Source of the DNA: Micromonospora sp. M71_S20
GTDB taxonomy: Bacteria > Actinomycetota > Actinomycetes > Mycobacteriales > Micromonosporaceae
Assembly: GCF_003664255.1 (NCBI RefSeq)
Contig: NZ_RCCV01000001.1
Location: 124,001 to 188,000, forward strand
Length of the DNA: 64,000 bases
Direction of reading: 5' to 3'
Shown here: positions 34,896-44,027 of the stretch, piece after piece
Position numbering within the stretch: the first letter of the stretch is position 1
Layout of the letters: each line of letters begins with the position of its first letter
Translations under genes and position numbers: made by a program
Notes under the pieces: generated by a model
Told to the model about the DNA's origin: nothing
Database searches by the model: none
What the model saw: the letters and a program-made list of their open reading frames with translations, nothing else

Positions 34896-35813
34896 TCACC
34901 AGCCGCGCTCGGCCAAGCGGTGCGGCTGCGGGATCTCGTCGACGTTGATGCCGACCATCGCCTCGCCCAGGCCCCGGGAGACCTTGGCCAGCACGTCCGG
35001 GTCGTCGTGGAAGGTGGTGGCCTTGACGATCGCGGCGGCCCGCTGCGCGGGGTTGCCGGACTTGAAGATGCCGGAGCCGACGAAGACACCCTCGGCGCCG
35101 AGCTGCATCATCATCGCGGCGTCGGCCGGGGTGGCGATCCCACCGGCGGTGAAGAGCACCACCGGCAGCTTGCCGCTCTCGGCGACCTCCTTGACCAGCT
35201 CGTACGGCGCCTGGAGCTCCTTGGCGGCCACGAACAGCTCGTCGGTCGGCAGCGAGCTCAGCCGGCGGATCTCCTGGCGGATCTTGCGCATGTGGGTCGT
35301 GGCGTTGGAGACGTCACCGGTGCCGGCCTCGCCCTTGGAGCGGATCATGGCCGCGCCCTCGGTGATCCGGCGCAGGGCCTCGCCGAGGTTGGTCGCCCCG
35401 CAGACGAAGGGCACGGTGAAGGCCCACTTGTCGATGTGGTTCGCGAAGTCGGCCGGGGTCAGCACCTCGGACTCGTCGACGTAGTCGACGCCGAGCGACT
35501 GGAGAATCTGGGCCTCCACGAAGTGACCGATCCGGGCCTTGGCCATGACCGGGATGGAGACGGCGTTGATGATGCCGTCGATCATGTCGGGGTCGCTCAT
35601 CCGGGACACCCCGCCCTGGGCACGGATGTCGGCGGGCACCCGCTCGAGCGCCATCACCGCGACGGCGCCGGCGTCCTCGGCGATCTTGGCCTGCTCGGCG
35701 TTGACCACGTCCATGATCACGCCGCCCTTGAGCATCTCGGCCATGCCGCGCTTGACGCGGGCGGTGCCGGTGACGGGGCTGGCGCTAGCGTTCTGGGCAC
35801 TGGTTTCGGGCAC
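34896..35813 (-). CDS. pdxS: Pyridoxal 5'-phosphate synthase subunit PdxS
   Basis: The 305-residue TIM-barrel enzyme makes PLP from ribose 5-phosphate, glyceraldehyde 3-phosphate and ammonia. The catalytic lysines are in [10 protein letters not shown] (near 90) and [11 protein letters not shown] (near 158). The phosphate-binding loop is conserved ([26 protein letters not shown]). A GTG start with AGGAG upstream is used; the overlapping ATG at 35820 is out of frame. A TAGCAT hexamer on the minus strand (35861 to 35856) may be its -10 box. Confidence 0.97.
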   Translation of the reverse strand: MPETSAQNASASPVTGTARVKRGMAEMLKGGVIMDVVNAEQAKIAEDAGAVAVMALERVPADIRAQGGVSRMSDPDMIDGIINAVSIPVMAKARIGHFVEAQILQSLGVDYVDESEVLTPADFANHIDKWAFTVPFVCGATNLGEALRRITEGAAMIRSKGEAGTGDVSNATTHMRKIRQEIRRLSSLPTDELFVAAKELQAPYELVKEVAESGKLPVVLFTAGGIATPADAAMMMQLGAEGVFVGSGIFKSGNPAQRAAAIVKATTFHDDPDVLAKVSRGLGEAMVGINVDEIPQPHRLAERGW

Positions 35814-36146
35814 GGGTCATCGCTCCTCGAACGTGCTCGGGGGGTGGCTGCGGAAATGCTACGACGGCTCCAACGCCGATCCGACAGCCAATCAGACCCA
35901 CGGTGGCCTGCACTGTGGCAGCCATCACCGGCCCCGCGTGCTTCCTCCCCGCGCGCCCCGGTGCTCCCGGAATGCGGAGTCCGTCCCTCCCCCGCCCGCG
36001 CTGCTCCCCGCCGCGAAGCCCGTCCCACGTGCGCGCCCCGTCCGGTGATCAGGACGCCACGGACCCCTCAGCGGCCGGATGACGTCCATGGGGTCCTGAT
36101 CACGACGTCGGGGCTGCGACGCCCGCGCGGCACGGGGACGCGGGGG
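35814..36146. other. pdxS upstream region with a palindromic repeat
   Basis: No gene is seen. It contains the probable pdxS promoter near 35856 and, towards its right end, the palindrome at 36045-36103 next to the end of the 36147 gene. Confidence 0.6.
36045..36103. repeat. Palindromic intergenic repeat
   Basis: GTGATCAGGAC (36045-36055) pairs perfectly with GTCCTGATCAC (36093-36103), and the pairing continues for eight more bases with two mismatches (CCAcGGA/TCCATGG). The sequence is a likely member of a dispersed repeat family, or serves as terminator of the pim operon that ends at 36147. Confidence 0.7.
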
Positions 36147-36650
36147 TCAGGTGGCGGGGACGTCAGCCGGGACGGCGAGGGTGGGATCGTCGATGTCGAA
36201 GTAGGTCGGCCAGGGGCGGCGGCGCCCCATCCGCAACAGGCGCACCAGCGGGCGGCCCCGCGCCGCGCGGGCGTCGCGGACCAGGTCGGTGTGCACCTGG
36301 CGGGCCAGCGCGAGCCGCCGGCTGGCGCCGATCACCGCCTCGCAGTCCGGATCCGCCGGGTCCAGCTCCACCGCCCGCAGCTGGCGGGTGAGGTCGTTCT
36401 CGGCGGCCTCCCGCTCGTCCGGCTCGGCGTCCAGCGCGATCCGCGCCGCCGCGTACAGCTCGACGCCGTAGCGGCGCTCGGCCAGGACCGCGGCGGCCGC
36501 CGCCCGGCGCAGCAGGTGGGCCTCCAGGGCGCGGGCCGCCAGCTCCGCCCGGGCGTGCAGCCGCCCGACCCGCCCGGCGGTCCAGACGAGGTACGCCACG
36601 ACCAGCCCGACGACCAGGGCCGCGAGCACCACCCACCACATGCGCGACAT
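36147..36650 (-). CDS. Small membrane-anchored protein, PIM operon
   Basis: The 167-residue product has one N-terminal membrane helix (MWWVVLAALVVGLVVAYLVW) and a helical, charge-rich cytoplasmic part. I do not recognise a catalytic motif. It follows pimA by three bases and ends the cluster pgsA-patA-pimA. Conservation of such a gene in the PIM locus of related genera suggests a helper role; this is inferred. Confidence 0.7.
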   Translation of the reverse strand: MSRMWWVVLAALVVGLVVAYLVWTAGRVGRLHARAELAARALEAHLLRRAAAAAVLAERRYGVELYAAARIALDAEPDEREAAENDLTRQLRAVELDPADPDCEAVIGASRRLALARQVHTDLVRDARAARGRPLVRLLRMGRRRPWPTYFDIDDPTLAVPADVPAT

Positions 36651-36653
36651 CGT

Positions 36654-37814
36654 CTAGTCCAGCCCCACCCATTCGGTGTCCATGACCCGCCCGTCGGTGG
36701 CCTCGATCGCCGCCGCGTACACCTCCAGCACCCGCCGGGCGACCACGGGCCAGTCGAAGGTTGCCACCACCTGGTCACCGCAGGCGGTCAGCGCGGCCCG
36801 GGCGCCGGGATCGTCGAGCAGGTCGGCGAGGGCGGTACGCAGCGCGGCCGGGTCCCCGGTCGGGAACAGCCGGCCGGCCCGGCCGCCGTCGAGCACGCGG
36901 CGGAACGCGTCGAGGTCGCTGGCGACGACGGTCGTGCCCGCCGCGAGCGCCTCGGTGAGGATCATGCCGAAGGACTCGCCGCCGGTGTTCGGCGCCACGT
37001 AGAGGTGCACGCTGCGCAACATCCGCGCCTTGTCCTCCTCGGAGACCAGCCCGAGGAAGGTCACCCGGTCGCGCAGGTCGGCCGGGAACCGCCCGAACAG
37101 GTCGTCCGCGTCGCCGGGCCCGGCGACCAGCAGCCGCAGGCCGGGCCGCTGCCGGGCCAGCTCCACGAAGGCGTCCCGCAGGATCGGGAAGCCCTTGCGG
37201 GCCTCGGTGAACCGGCCGAGGAACCCGATCGCGCCGTCGCGGCCCGGCGGGCACTCCCCCGGCCAGCCCGGCAGGGGCAGCGCGTGACTGAACTTCGCGA
37301 CGGCCACCCCGTTCGGGATCTCCACCGCCCCGCCGTCCATGTGCTCGACCTGCACCTTGCGCGCCAAAGCGCTGACGGCGATCCGGGCGGTGATCCGCTC
37401 CAGCACGATCTGGAGCACGCCCTGCGCGGCGGCCAGCGCCCGCGACCGGGTCATCGCGGTGTGGAAGGTGGCCACCACCGGGCCACGGGCGGAGAGCACC
37501 GCCAGCAGCGACAGGCTCAGGGTCAGCGGCTCGTGCACGTGCAGCACGTCGAACTCGCCCCGGATGATCCAGCGCCGCACCCGCGCCGTGGAGACCGGGC
37601 CGAAGGCGATCCGGGCCACCGAGCCGTTGTACGGCAGGGGCAGGGCCCGTCCCGCCGGCACCACGTACGGCGGGAGTGGGGAGTCCTCGTCGGCCGGGGC
37701 GAGCACGCTCACCTCGTGCCCGAGCCCGATCAGCGCCTCGGCGAGGTCCATGACGTGGTTCTGCACCCCACCGGGCACGTCGAAGGAGTACGGACACACG
37801 ATGCCGATGCGCAC
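36654..37814 (-). CDS. pimA: Phosphatidylinositol mannosyltransferase PimA
   Basis: This 386-residue GT4-family enzyme transfers the first mannose from GDP-mannose to phosphatidylinositol. Family blocks are clear: MRIGIVCPYSFDVPGGVQNHV, HVHEPLTLSLSLLAL-like segment, FLGRFTEARKGFPILRDAF, and the E-x7-E motif in GGESFGMILTEALAAGT. GTG 37814 is used because GGAGG lies nine bases upstream and the product then matches its relatives; the TTG at 37820 is only three bases away from it. Confidence 0.93.
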   Translation of the reverse strand: MRIGIVCPYSFDVPGGVQNHVMDLAEALIGLGHEVSVLAPADEDSPLPPYVVPAGRALPLPYNGSVARIAFGPVSTARVRRWIIRGEFDVLHVHEPLTLSLSLLAVLSARGPVVATFHTAMTRSRALAAAQGVLQIVLERITARIAVSALARKVQVEHMDGGAVEIPNGVAVAKFSHALPLPGWPGECPPGRDGAIGFLGRFTEARKGFPILRDAFVELARQRPGLRLLVAGPGDADDLFGRFPADLRDRVTFLGLVSEEDKARMLRSVHLYVAPNTGGESFGMILTEALAAGTTVVASDLDAFRRVLDGGRAGRLFPTGDPAALRTALADLLDDPGARAALTACGDQVVATFDWPVVARRVLEVYAAAIEATDGRVMDTEWVGLD

Positions 37815-37829
37815 GTGCAAACGCCTCCC

Positions 37830-38762
37830 TTACGCCTGTCCGGCGGCCGGGGAGGGCAGGGCCGCGTCGCCGCCCGTGCCGTGCTGGTCCAGCCACATCC
37901 GCTGCAACATGTGCCAGTCTTCCGGATGCCGGGCGACGCCCGCCGCCAGACCGTCGGCGATCCGCTGGGTCAGCGACCGGACCCGCTGGTCGAGCGGGCC
38001 CTCCTCCGGGCCGGGCAGCGGCAGCGGTCCCTCGATCGAGGCGCACGCCGCGTCCGGTTCGTACCACATCGAGGCGACGTAGAGCGGCGCTCCGGTGCGC
38101 AGCGCGAGCAGGGCCGGGCCGGGGGGCATCCGGGTGCGGTGGCCGAAGAACTCGACCTCCACGCCCCGCGCGGAGAGATCGCGGTCGGCCAGCAGGGGCA
38201 CCACCGTGCCGGCCCGGACCCGGTCGACCAGCACGTCGAAGGCGTTCCGCTCGCCGCCGTGGGTGGGCAGGATCTCCATGCCCAGGCTCCGGCGGAAGGC
38301 GAGGAAGCGCTGGTAGACGCCCTCGGGCCGGAGCCGCTCCGCGACCGTGGTGATCGGCCAGCCGGTCGCCGCGACCCAGGCGCCGGCGGCGTCCCAGTTG
38401 CCGGCGTGCGGCAGCGCCACCACCGCGCCCCGGCCGGCCGCCACGTCGGCGGCGAGCTTCTCCTCGCCGTCGAGCCGGAAGCCGGCCAGGATCTCCGTCC
38501 GGCTGAGCGCGGGCAGCCGGAACGCCTCCATCCAGTACCGGGCGTACGAGCGCAGGCCGCGGCGGACCAGCTCGTCGAGCTCGGCCTCCGGCAGGTCGGG
38601 GCCGACCACCCGGCGCAGGTTCGCGCGCAGTCGGGTCGTACCTCCACCGCCGCGACGGTGGGCGCGGTCGGCGCCCGCCCGGAACGCCGCCGCCGCGACG
38701 GACCGGGGCAGCGCGCGGATCACGCGCCACCCGGCCACGTAGCCGAGCTCGGTGAGGTTCAC
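37830..38762 (-). CDS. patA: Phosphatidylinositol mannoside acyltransferase
   Basis: The 310-residue enzyme resembles lipid A lauroyltransferases (HtrB family) and most likely acylates PIM, like mycobacterial PatA (Rv2611c). The H-x4-D catalytic motif is HAGNWD near residue 120. ERLRPEGVYQRFLAFR and LLADRDLSARGVEVEFFG are further family blocks. It lies 15 bases before pimA and 43 after pgsA, in one operon. Confidence 0.9.
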   Translation of the reverse strand: MNLTELGYVAGWRVIRALPRSVAAAAFRAGADRAHRRGGGGTTRLRANLRRVVGPDLPEAELDELVRRGLRSYARYWMEAFRLPALSRTEILAGFRLDGEEKLAADVAAGRGAVVALPHAGNWDAAGAWVAATGWPITTVAERLRPEGVYQRFLAFRRSLGMEILPTHGGERNAFDVLVDRVRAGTVVPLLADRDLSARGVEVEFFGHRTRMPPGPALLALRTGAPLYVASMWYEPDAACASIEGPLPLPGPEEGPLDQRVRSLTQRIADGLAAGVARHPEDWHMLQRMWLDQHGTGGDAALPSPAAGQA

Positions 38763-38805
38763 CGGCGCCGGCCCCCCGCCCGCGGCAGACCCGCGGGTGT
38801 CGCGC

Positions 38806-39438
38806 TCACCCCTGCCCGCCCGGGGTGTGCACCCGCTGGGCCTGGCGGTAGACGTGCGCCATCCGCTGGCCCACGGTGAAGATCGACACGGCGGCGAGCA
38901 GCCAGAGCGCGATCTCCAGCGCGGGCTTGACGTTGAAGCCGGTGAGCAGCCCGCCGACGCCGACGATGAGCAGCCGCTCGGTGCGCTCGGCGATGCCCAC
39001 GTTGCAGGTCATCCCGAGGCCCTCGGCGCGGGCCTTGACGTAGGAGACCAGCCCACCGGCGGCCAGGCAGAGCAGCGCGGCGGCGACGCCGGAGTACTGG
39101 TGCTGCGTGGCCAGCCAGTACGCCACCGCGCCGAAGACGGCGCTGTCGGCGACCCGGTCCATGCTCGAATCGAGGAACGCCCCGAACTTCGTGGCGCCCC
39201 CGCTCATCCGGGCCATCGTCCCGTCGAGCAGGTCGGTGAGCGCGAAGAAGGTGACTATCAGGGCCCCGGCGACCAGATGACCGCGGGCACCGAAGCCGAG
39301 CGCACCGACGAGCACCCCGAGGGTGCCCGCCACGGTGACCGCGTTGGGAGTTACGCCCGCTCGGAGCAGGCGGCGTGCGACCGGCTCGACGACGCGGGTC
39401 ATCCCCGCGCGGGCCGACACTTGGAAGATCTTCGCCAT
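38806..39438 (-). CDS. pgsA: Phosphatidylinositol phosphate synthase (CDP-alcohol phosphatidyltransferase)
   Basis: The 210-residue membrane enzyme makes phosphatidylinositol phosphate from CDP-diacylglycerol and inositol 1-phosphate. The CDP-alcohol motif D-x2-DG-x2-AR-x8-G-x3-D-x3-D is visible in DLLDGTMARMSGGATKFGAFLDSSMDRVAD (split here by family spacing). About six membrane helices follow. ATG 39438 (MAKIFQVSAR) is the usual start; an upstream frame to 39564 is low quality. It opens the PIM operon. Confidence 0.93.
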   Translation of the reverse strand: MAKIFQVSARAGMTRVVEPVARRLLRAGVTPNAVTVAGTLGVLVGALGFGARGHLVAGALIVTFFALTDLLDGTMARMSGGATKFGAFLDSSMDRVADSAVFGAVAYWLATQHQYSGVAAALLCLAAGGLVSYVKARAEGLGMTCNVGIAERTERLLIVGVGGLLTGFNVKPALEIALWLLAAVSIFTVGQRMAHVYRQAQRVHTPGGQG

Positions 39439-39690
39439 GGCCGTCCCACGATAACGGTCCGCGTAGCAGCAGCGGTACGGCCGGTCAGGCGACCCGCGGG
39501 GACGGAGCCTTGTGCCGACCCCGGATCGGGTGTGAGATCGGGGCAGGGAAGTGAGCCAGCTCACCCGCCCGCCCGTTGATTACCCGCAATCCGGCACCGC
39601 ACCGGAGGATGTCGCCGCGGAACCCGACCGGGCCGCTTCCCCGTCGCGCGCGGCGGTCGTCACCAACCACGGCTGAGGGAGGTGCGCCCC

Positions 39691-41853
39691 ATGGCGCAGA
39701 AGAGTCAGGAGAAGGGGGCCGCCGGCGGCGCGCCGGCGGTGACCGAGCCCGGCAGGATCCGCAACGTGGTGCTCGTCGGGCACTCCGGAGCGGGCAAGAC
39801 GACGCTGGTCGAGGCGCTGCTCGCGGCGAGCGGCACGATCGGCCGGGCCGGCGACGTCGCCGACGGCACGACCGTCTGCGACCACGACCCGGCAGCCGTA
39901 CGCCAGCAGCGCTCGGTGAACCTGGCCTGCGCCCCGCTGCTGCACGACGGGATCAAGGTCAACCTGCTCGACACCCCCGGCTACGCCGACTTCGTCGGCG
40001 AGTTGCGGGCGGGGCTGCGGGCCGCCGACGCGGCGCTGTTCGTGGTCTCCGCCGTCGACGGGATGGACGCCGCCACCGCCGCCCTCTGGGAGGAGTGCGC
40101 GGCGGTCGACATGCCCCGGGCGGTCGCCGTGGCCCGGCTGGACCACCCGCGCGCCGACTTCGACGAGGCCGTGGCGCTGTGCCAGCGGGTCTTCGGCGAC
40201 AACGTGCTCCCGCTCTACCTGCCGATGCTCGGCGACGACGGGATCTCCACCGTCGGCCTGCTCGGCCTGATCACCCGCCGGGTCTTCGACTACACCGCCG
40301 GCCTGCCGGCCGAGGTGCGCGAGCCGGACCCGGAGCACCTGCCCGCCATCGTCGAGTCCCGCAACGAGCTGATCGAGGGGATCATCGCCGAGAGCGAGGA
40401 CGAGTCCCTCATGGACCGCTACCTCTCCGGCGAGGAGATCGGCACCGACGTGCTCGTCGACGACCTGGAGAAGGCGGTCGCCCGCGGCCACTTCTACCCG
40501 GTGGTGCCGGTCTGCGCCGAGACCGGCGTGGGGCTGGACGCGCTGCTGGAGGTGCTCACCGCCGGCTTCCCCTCGCCGCTGGAGCACGAGCTGCCGGCGG
40601 TCGCCGGGGTGGACGGCTCCCCACGGCCACCGCTGACCTGCGACCCGGACGGCCCGCTGGTCGCCGAGGTGGTCAAGACGACCGTCGACCGGCACGTCGG
40701 CCGGGTCTCCCTGGTCCGGGTCTTCTCCGGCACCCTGCGCCCCGAGCAGACCGTGCACGTCTCCGGGCACGGGATGGCCGAGCGCGGCCACCCCGACCAC
40801 GACGCCGACGAGCGGGTCGGCCACATCTACACGCCGCTGGGCGCGAGCCTGCGCGAGGTGGGCGTCTGCGTGGCCGGCGACATCTGCGCGATCACCAAGT
40901 CGGGCAGCGCGGAGACCGGCGACACCGTCTCCGCCAAGGACGACCCGCTGCTGATCGCCCCCTGGGAGATGCCCGAGCCGCTGCTGCCGGTGGCCGTCGC
41001 GGCCCGCAGCCGCGCCGACGAGGACGCCCTCGCGCGCAACCTGGCCCGCCTGATCGCCGGCGACCCGACCATGCGGCTGGAGCGCAACCCGGAGACCCAC
41101 CAACTGGTGCTCTGGTGCATGGGCGAGGCGCACGCCGACGTGGTGCTGGAGCGCCTGCGCGCCGGCGGGGTGGAGCTGGACACCGAGCCCGTCCGGGTCG
41201 CGCTGCGCGAGACGCTCACCGTCCCGGCGAGGGGGCACGGCCGGCACGTCAAGCAGTCCGGCGGCCACGGCCAGTACGCCGTCTGCGACATCGAGGTCGA
41301 GCCGCTGCCGCCCGGCGCCGGATTCGAGTTCGTCGACCGGGTGGTCGGCGGGGCGGTGCCGCACAACTACGTCCCCTCCGTCGAGAAGGGCGTACGCGCC
41401 CAGATGGAGCGCGGCCTGGTCGCCGGCCACCCGGTGGTGGACCTGCGGGTGACCCTCGTCGACGGCAAGGCGCACAGCGTCGACTCCTCCGACGCGGCCT
41501 TCCAGACCGCCGGGGCGCTGGCGCTGCGCGACGCCGCCGAGAAGGGCCAGCCGGCGCTGCTGGAGCCGGTCGACGAGGTGGTGGTCCGGGTGCCCGACTC
41601 CTCCGTGGGCGCGGTGCTGGGCGACCTGTCCGGCCGGCGGGGCCGGGTCCTCGGCACCGAGGCCGACCCCGAGGCCGAGGGGCGCACCGTGGTCCGCGCC
41701 GAGGTACCCGCCACGGAGCTGCTCCGCTACGCGGTCGAGCTGCGCTCCATGACGTCGGGCACCGGCACGTTCCGCCGCCACTTCGTCCGCTACGACCCGA
41801 TGCCCACCCACCTGGCCGACCAGCTCCGCAAGGAACACCCCACCCACCCCTAG
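39691..41853 (+). CDS. Elongation factor G-like GTPase (EF-G2/FusA2 type)
   Basis: This 720-residue paralogue of EF-G has G1 GHSGAGKT (30-37), G3 DTPGYADF, and domains II-V in the usual order, including the domain IV segment VKQSGGHGQYAVCDIEVEP. The G4 element, normally NKxD, reads ARLD, and the switch I region is short, as in EF-G-like proteins of unknown role such as mycobacterial FusA2. It is not the housekeeping fusA, which lies with rpsL/tuf. A GAGGGAGG sits before ATG 39691; the GTG at 39682 overlaps it. Confidence 0.88.
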   Translation: MAQKSQEKGAAGGAPAVTEPGRIRNVVLVGHSGAGKTTLVEALLAASGTIGRAGDVADGTTVCDHDPAAVRQQRSVNLACAPLLHDGIKVNLLDTPGYADFVGELRAGLRAADAALFVVSAVDGMDAATAALWEECAAVDMPRAVAVARLDHPRADFDEAVALCQRVFGDNVLPLYLPMLGDDGISTVGLLGLITRRVFDYTAGLPAEVREPDPEHLPAIVESRNELIEGIIAESEDESLMDRYLSGEEIGTDVLVDDLEKAVARGHFYPVVPVCAETGVGLDALLEVLTAGFPSPLEHELPAVAGVDGSPRPPLTCDPDGPLVAEVVKTTVDRHVGRVSLVRVFSGTLRPEQTVHVSGHGMAERGHPDHDADERVGHIYTPLGASLREVGVCVAGDICAITKSGSAETGDTVSAKDDPLLIAPWEMPEPLLPVAVAARSRADEDALARNLARLIAGDPTMRLERNPETHQLVLWCMGEAHADVVLERLRAGGVELDTEPVRVALRETLTVPARGHGRHVKQSGGHGQYAVCDIEVEPLPPGAGFEFVDRVVGGAVPHNYVPSVEKGVRAQMERGLVAGHPVVDLRVTLVDGKAHSVDSSDAAFQTAGALALRDAAEKGQPALLEPVDEVVVRVPDSSVGAVLGDLSGRRGRVLGTEADPEAEGRTVVRAEVPATELLRYAVELRSMTSGTGTFRRHFVRYDPMPTHLADQLRKEHPTHP

Positions 41854-41943
41854 CCCTCTCCCCCACCACCCCGCTCCTACCGCCCCGCGAGGCTGCGACC
41901 CGCCGGATCGCGAGGTCGCCGGCCCCGCGGTCGCCGCCCGCGC

Positions 41944-42019
41944 GGTCGATCATGCAGTTGTGGTCCCCGCGAAAGGTGCGATCCCGGACACGGCGCCCAC
42001 CACGACTGCATGATCGACC
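41944..42019. repeat. Palindromic repeat, copy 2 / terminator
   Basis: 21-base arms at 41944-41964 and 41999-42019 are reverse complements with a single G-T mismatch, around a 34-base loop. The left arm shares 18 identical bases with 6470-6487. It lies between the EF-G-like gene and the convergent aldo/keto reductase gene, where it may also end transcription. Confidence 0.78.
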
Positions 42020-42061
42020 CCTCCGGGACGGGCAGGCCGGGAGGGGTGCTCCGGGGGTTGG

Positions 42062-43120
42062 TCAGGGGCGGGCGGTGGGGAGCATCGGGCTCGGCCAGTA
42101 GGGGCGGTCGGCGTCGCGCAGGGCGGCCGACCGCAGCGCGGCCAACTGGCGCTCCACCTCGGCGAACTGGTCGGCGGGCAGCGGGCCCCGGTGCAGGGCG
42201 CCGGCGTTCTCCTCCACCTGGGCCACGGTGCGGCAGCCGGGAATCGGGACCGTACGGTCGCTGCGCGCCCAGAGCCACCCGAGCGCGCCCTGGGCGAGGG
42301 TACGCCCGTCGGCGGTCAACGCCGCCCGTACGGCGGTGACGCGGCGCAGCCACTCCGGCGCCGGCCGGCCGCCCCGGAACCACTCCAACCAACCGGGGGC
42401 GACCCCGCGTACGTCGTCGCGCGGCAGCGTGGAGCCGGCCGTGTACTTGCCGGAGAGCAGCCCCATCCCCAGCGGTCCCCGGTTGACGCTGGCCAGGTCG
42501 TGCTTGTCGCAGACGGCGAGCAGCTCGGGGGCGTCCCGGAGCACCGACAGCGTGTGCTGCACGGCGGTGGCGTGCCGGGCGTCCCGCCCGAACGCGGCGG
42601 CCCGGTCGGGGCGGTCGGTGCTCCAGCCGTACGCCCGGATCAGCCCCTCGGCGACCAGGTCCTCCAGGGTGCCCACGAGCGCCTCGGCGCGCGGCACCGG
42701 CAGGTCCGCCAGGTGCAGCTGGTAGAGGTCGATCCGGTCGGTGCCCAGCCGGCGCAGCGAGTGTGCGACGGCCTGCCGCAGGTACGCCGGGGAGGGGTCC
42801 TCGCCGGTGGCCTGGCGGGTGGCCTCGTCGAAGGTGTAGCCCCACTTGGTGGCGATCACGGCCTCGTCGCGCCGGCCGGCGAGCGCCCGGCCGAGCACCC
42901 GCTCCCCGTGCCCGGCCCCGTAGGTGTCGGCGGTGTCGAAGAGCGTCACCCCGAGGTCGAGCGCGTGCCGGATCGCGCGGACCGACTCGTCGTCGTCGAC
43001 GGCGCCCCAGCCCAGCGGCTGGCTGCCCTCGGCCCAGGGGCCGCCGATCGCCCAGCACCCCATGCCGAGGGCGCTGACCTCGATGCCGCTGCGGCCCAAC
43101 GTCCGCGTCGTCACTGCCAT
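42062..43120 (-). CDS. Aldo/keto reductase
   Basis: The 352-residue TIM-barrel oxidoreductase reduces carbonyls with NADPH. The active site is visible: Asp and Tyr in TLFDTADTYGAG, Lys in VIATKWGY and His in LYQLHLAD. The NADP-binding segment IPGCRTVAQVEEN lies near the C-terminus. A second aldo/keto reductase occurs at 53272. Substrate unknown. Confidence 0.9.
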   Translation of the reverse strand: MAVTTRTLGRSGIEVSALGMGCWAIGGPWAEGSQPLGWGAVDDDESVRAIRHALDLGVTLFDTADTYGAGHGERVLGRALAGRRDEAVIATKWGYTFDEATRQATGEDPSPAYLRQAVAHSLRRLGTDRIDLYQLHLADLPVPRAEALVGTLEDLVAEGLIRAYGWSTDRPDRAAAFGRDARHATAVQHTLSVLRDAPELLAVCDKHDLASVNRGPLGMGLLSGKYTAGSTLPRDDVRGVAPGWLEWFRGGRPAPEWLRRVTAVRAALTADGRTLAQGALGWLWARSDRTVPIPGCRTVAQVEENAGALHRGPLPADQFAEVERQLAALRSAALRDADRPYWPSPMLPTARP

Positions 43121-43291
43121 CGCCAGATCGTGCCACCTCGCGCCCGACCTGGGGCAGAAAGTTCACCGACGACACGACCACGCGCAGCCGCCGACCGCCC
43201 CGGACGCGGGGAAGGGCCTGGCAGACGCAGCCGCCCGGAAAGGGCCCGCGCGGACGAGCCGAACGGCCGCCGGGAAGGACGGGCGGATCGG

Positions 43292-43837
43292 TCAGGTCGG
43301 CCAGGCCCGGGTGAACAGGTCGCGGGTGTCGGTGAGCAGTTGCGGCAGGACCTTCGTCTGCCCGATCACGGGCATGAAGTTGGCGTCCCCGCCCCAGCGG
43401 GGCACCACGTGCTGGTGCAGGTGCGCGGCGATCCCCGCGCCGGCCACGCCGCCCTGGTTCATGCCCAGGTTGAACCCGTGCGCGTTGCTCACCTTGCGTA
43501 CGACCCGCATGGCGGTCTGGGTGAACGCCGCAAGCTCGGTGGTCTCGGCCAGGTCCAGCTCGGTGTAGTCGGCCACGTGCCGGTAGGGGCAGACCAGCAG
43601 GTGCCCGGGGTTGTAGGGATAGAGGTTGAGCACCGCGAACACGTGCTCGCCCCGGGCCACCACCAGGCTCTCCTCCGGCGCCAGCCCAGGGGCCCGGCAG
43701 AACGGGCAGCCGGCGGGCCGCTCGTAGCCGCCCTCGGGCCGGTCCTCCCCGGAGATGTAGGTCATCCGGTGCGGAGTCCAGAGCCGCTCCAGGCCGTCGG
43801 CCATGCCGCTGTCCATGTGCCGTTCCACCCCAGTCAC
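43292..43837 (-). CDS. HIT family hydrolase (Ap4A phosphorylase-like)
   Basis: The 181-residue protein has the histidine triad HLHQHVV near residue 140 and the preceding CPFCRA and VLNLYPYNPGHLLVCPYRHVADY blocks. It resembles the mycobacterial diadenosine tetraphosphate phosphorylase Rv2613c, which lies in the same neighbourhood of thrS and pgsA. GTG 43837 (VTGVERHMDSGMADG) begins it; a longer frame upstream to 44089 overlaps the M15 promoter and is unlikely. Confidence 0.9.
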   Translation of the reverse strand: MTGVERHMDSGMADGLERLWTPHRMTYISGEDRPEGGYERPAGCPFCRAPGLAPEESLVVARGEHVFAVLNLYPYNPGHLLVCPYRHVADYTELDLAETTELAAFTQTAMRVVRKVSNAHGFNLGMNQGGVAGAGIAAHLHQHVVPRWGGDANFMPVIGQTKVLPQLLTDTRDLFTRAWPT

Positions 43838-44027
43838 GCCACCGATCCTACGTTCCCGGCGGCGGGCGCCCCGGACGCCGTACGCCGGTCCGCGCCCGAC
43901 CCCGACGGCCCCCGGGGCCCGGGTCGCGTTCAGGGGGACGGATAGGGGGTGAAAGTTCTTGACGAACTGATGAACATGAATGAAGATTCCATCCACATAC
44001 ATCACCCCCCGTCGATGGGAGCCCATC

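Noticed and set aside
34599..38879. 1426-codon plus-strand frame across pdxT, pdxS and the PIM genes
   Set aside because: It runs through several well-identified genes on the other strand and shows no protein family.
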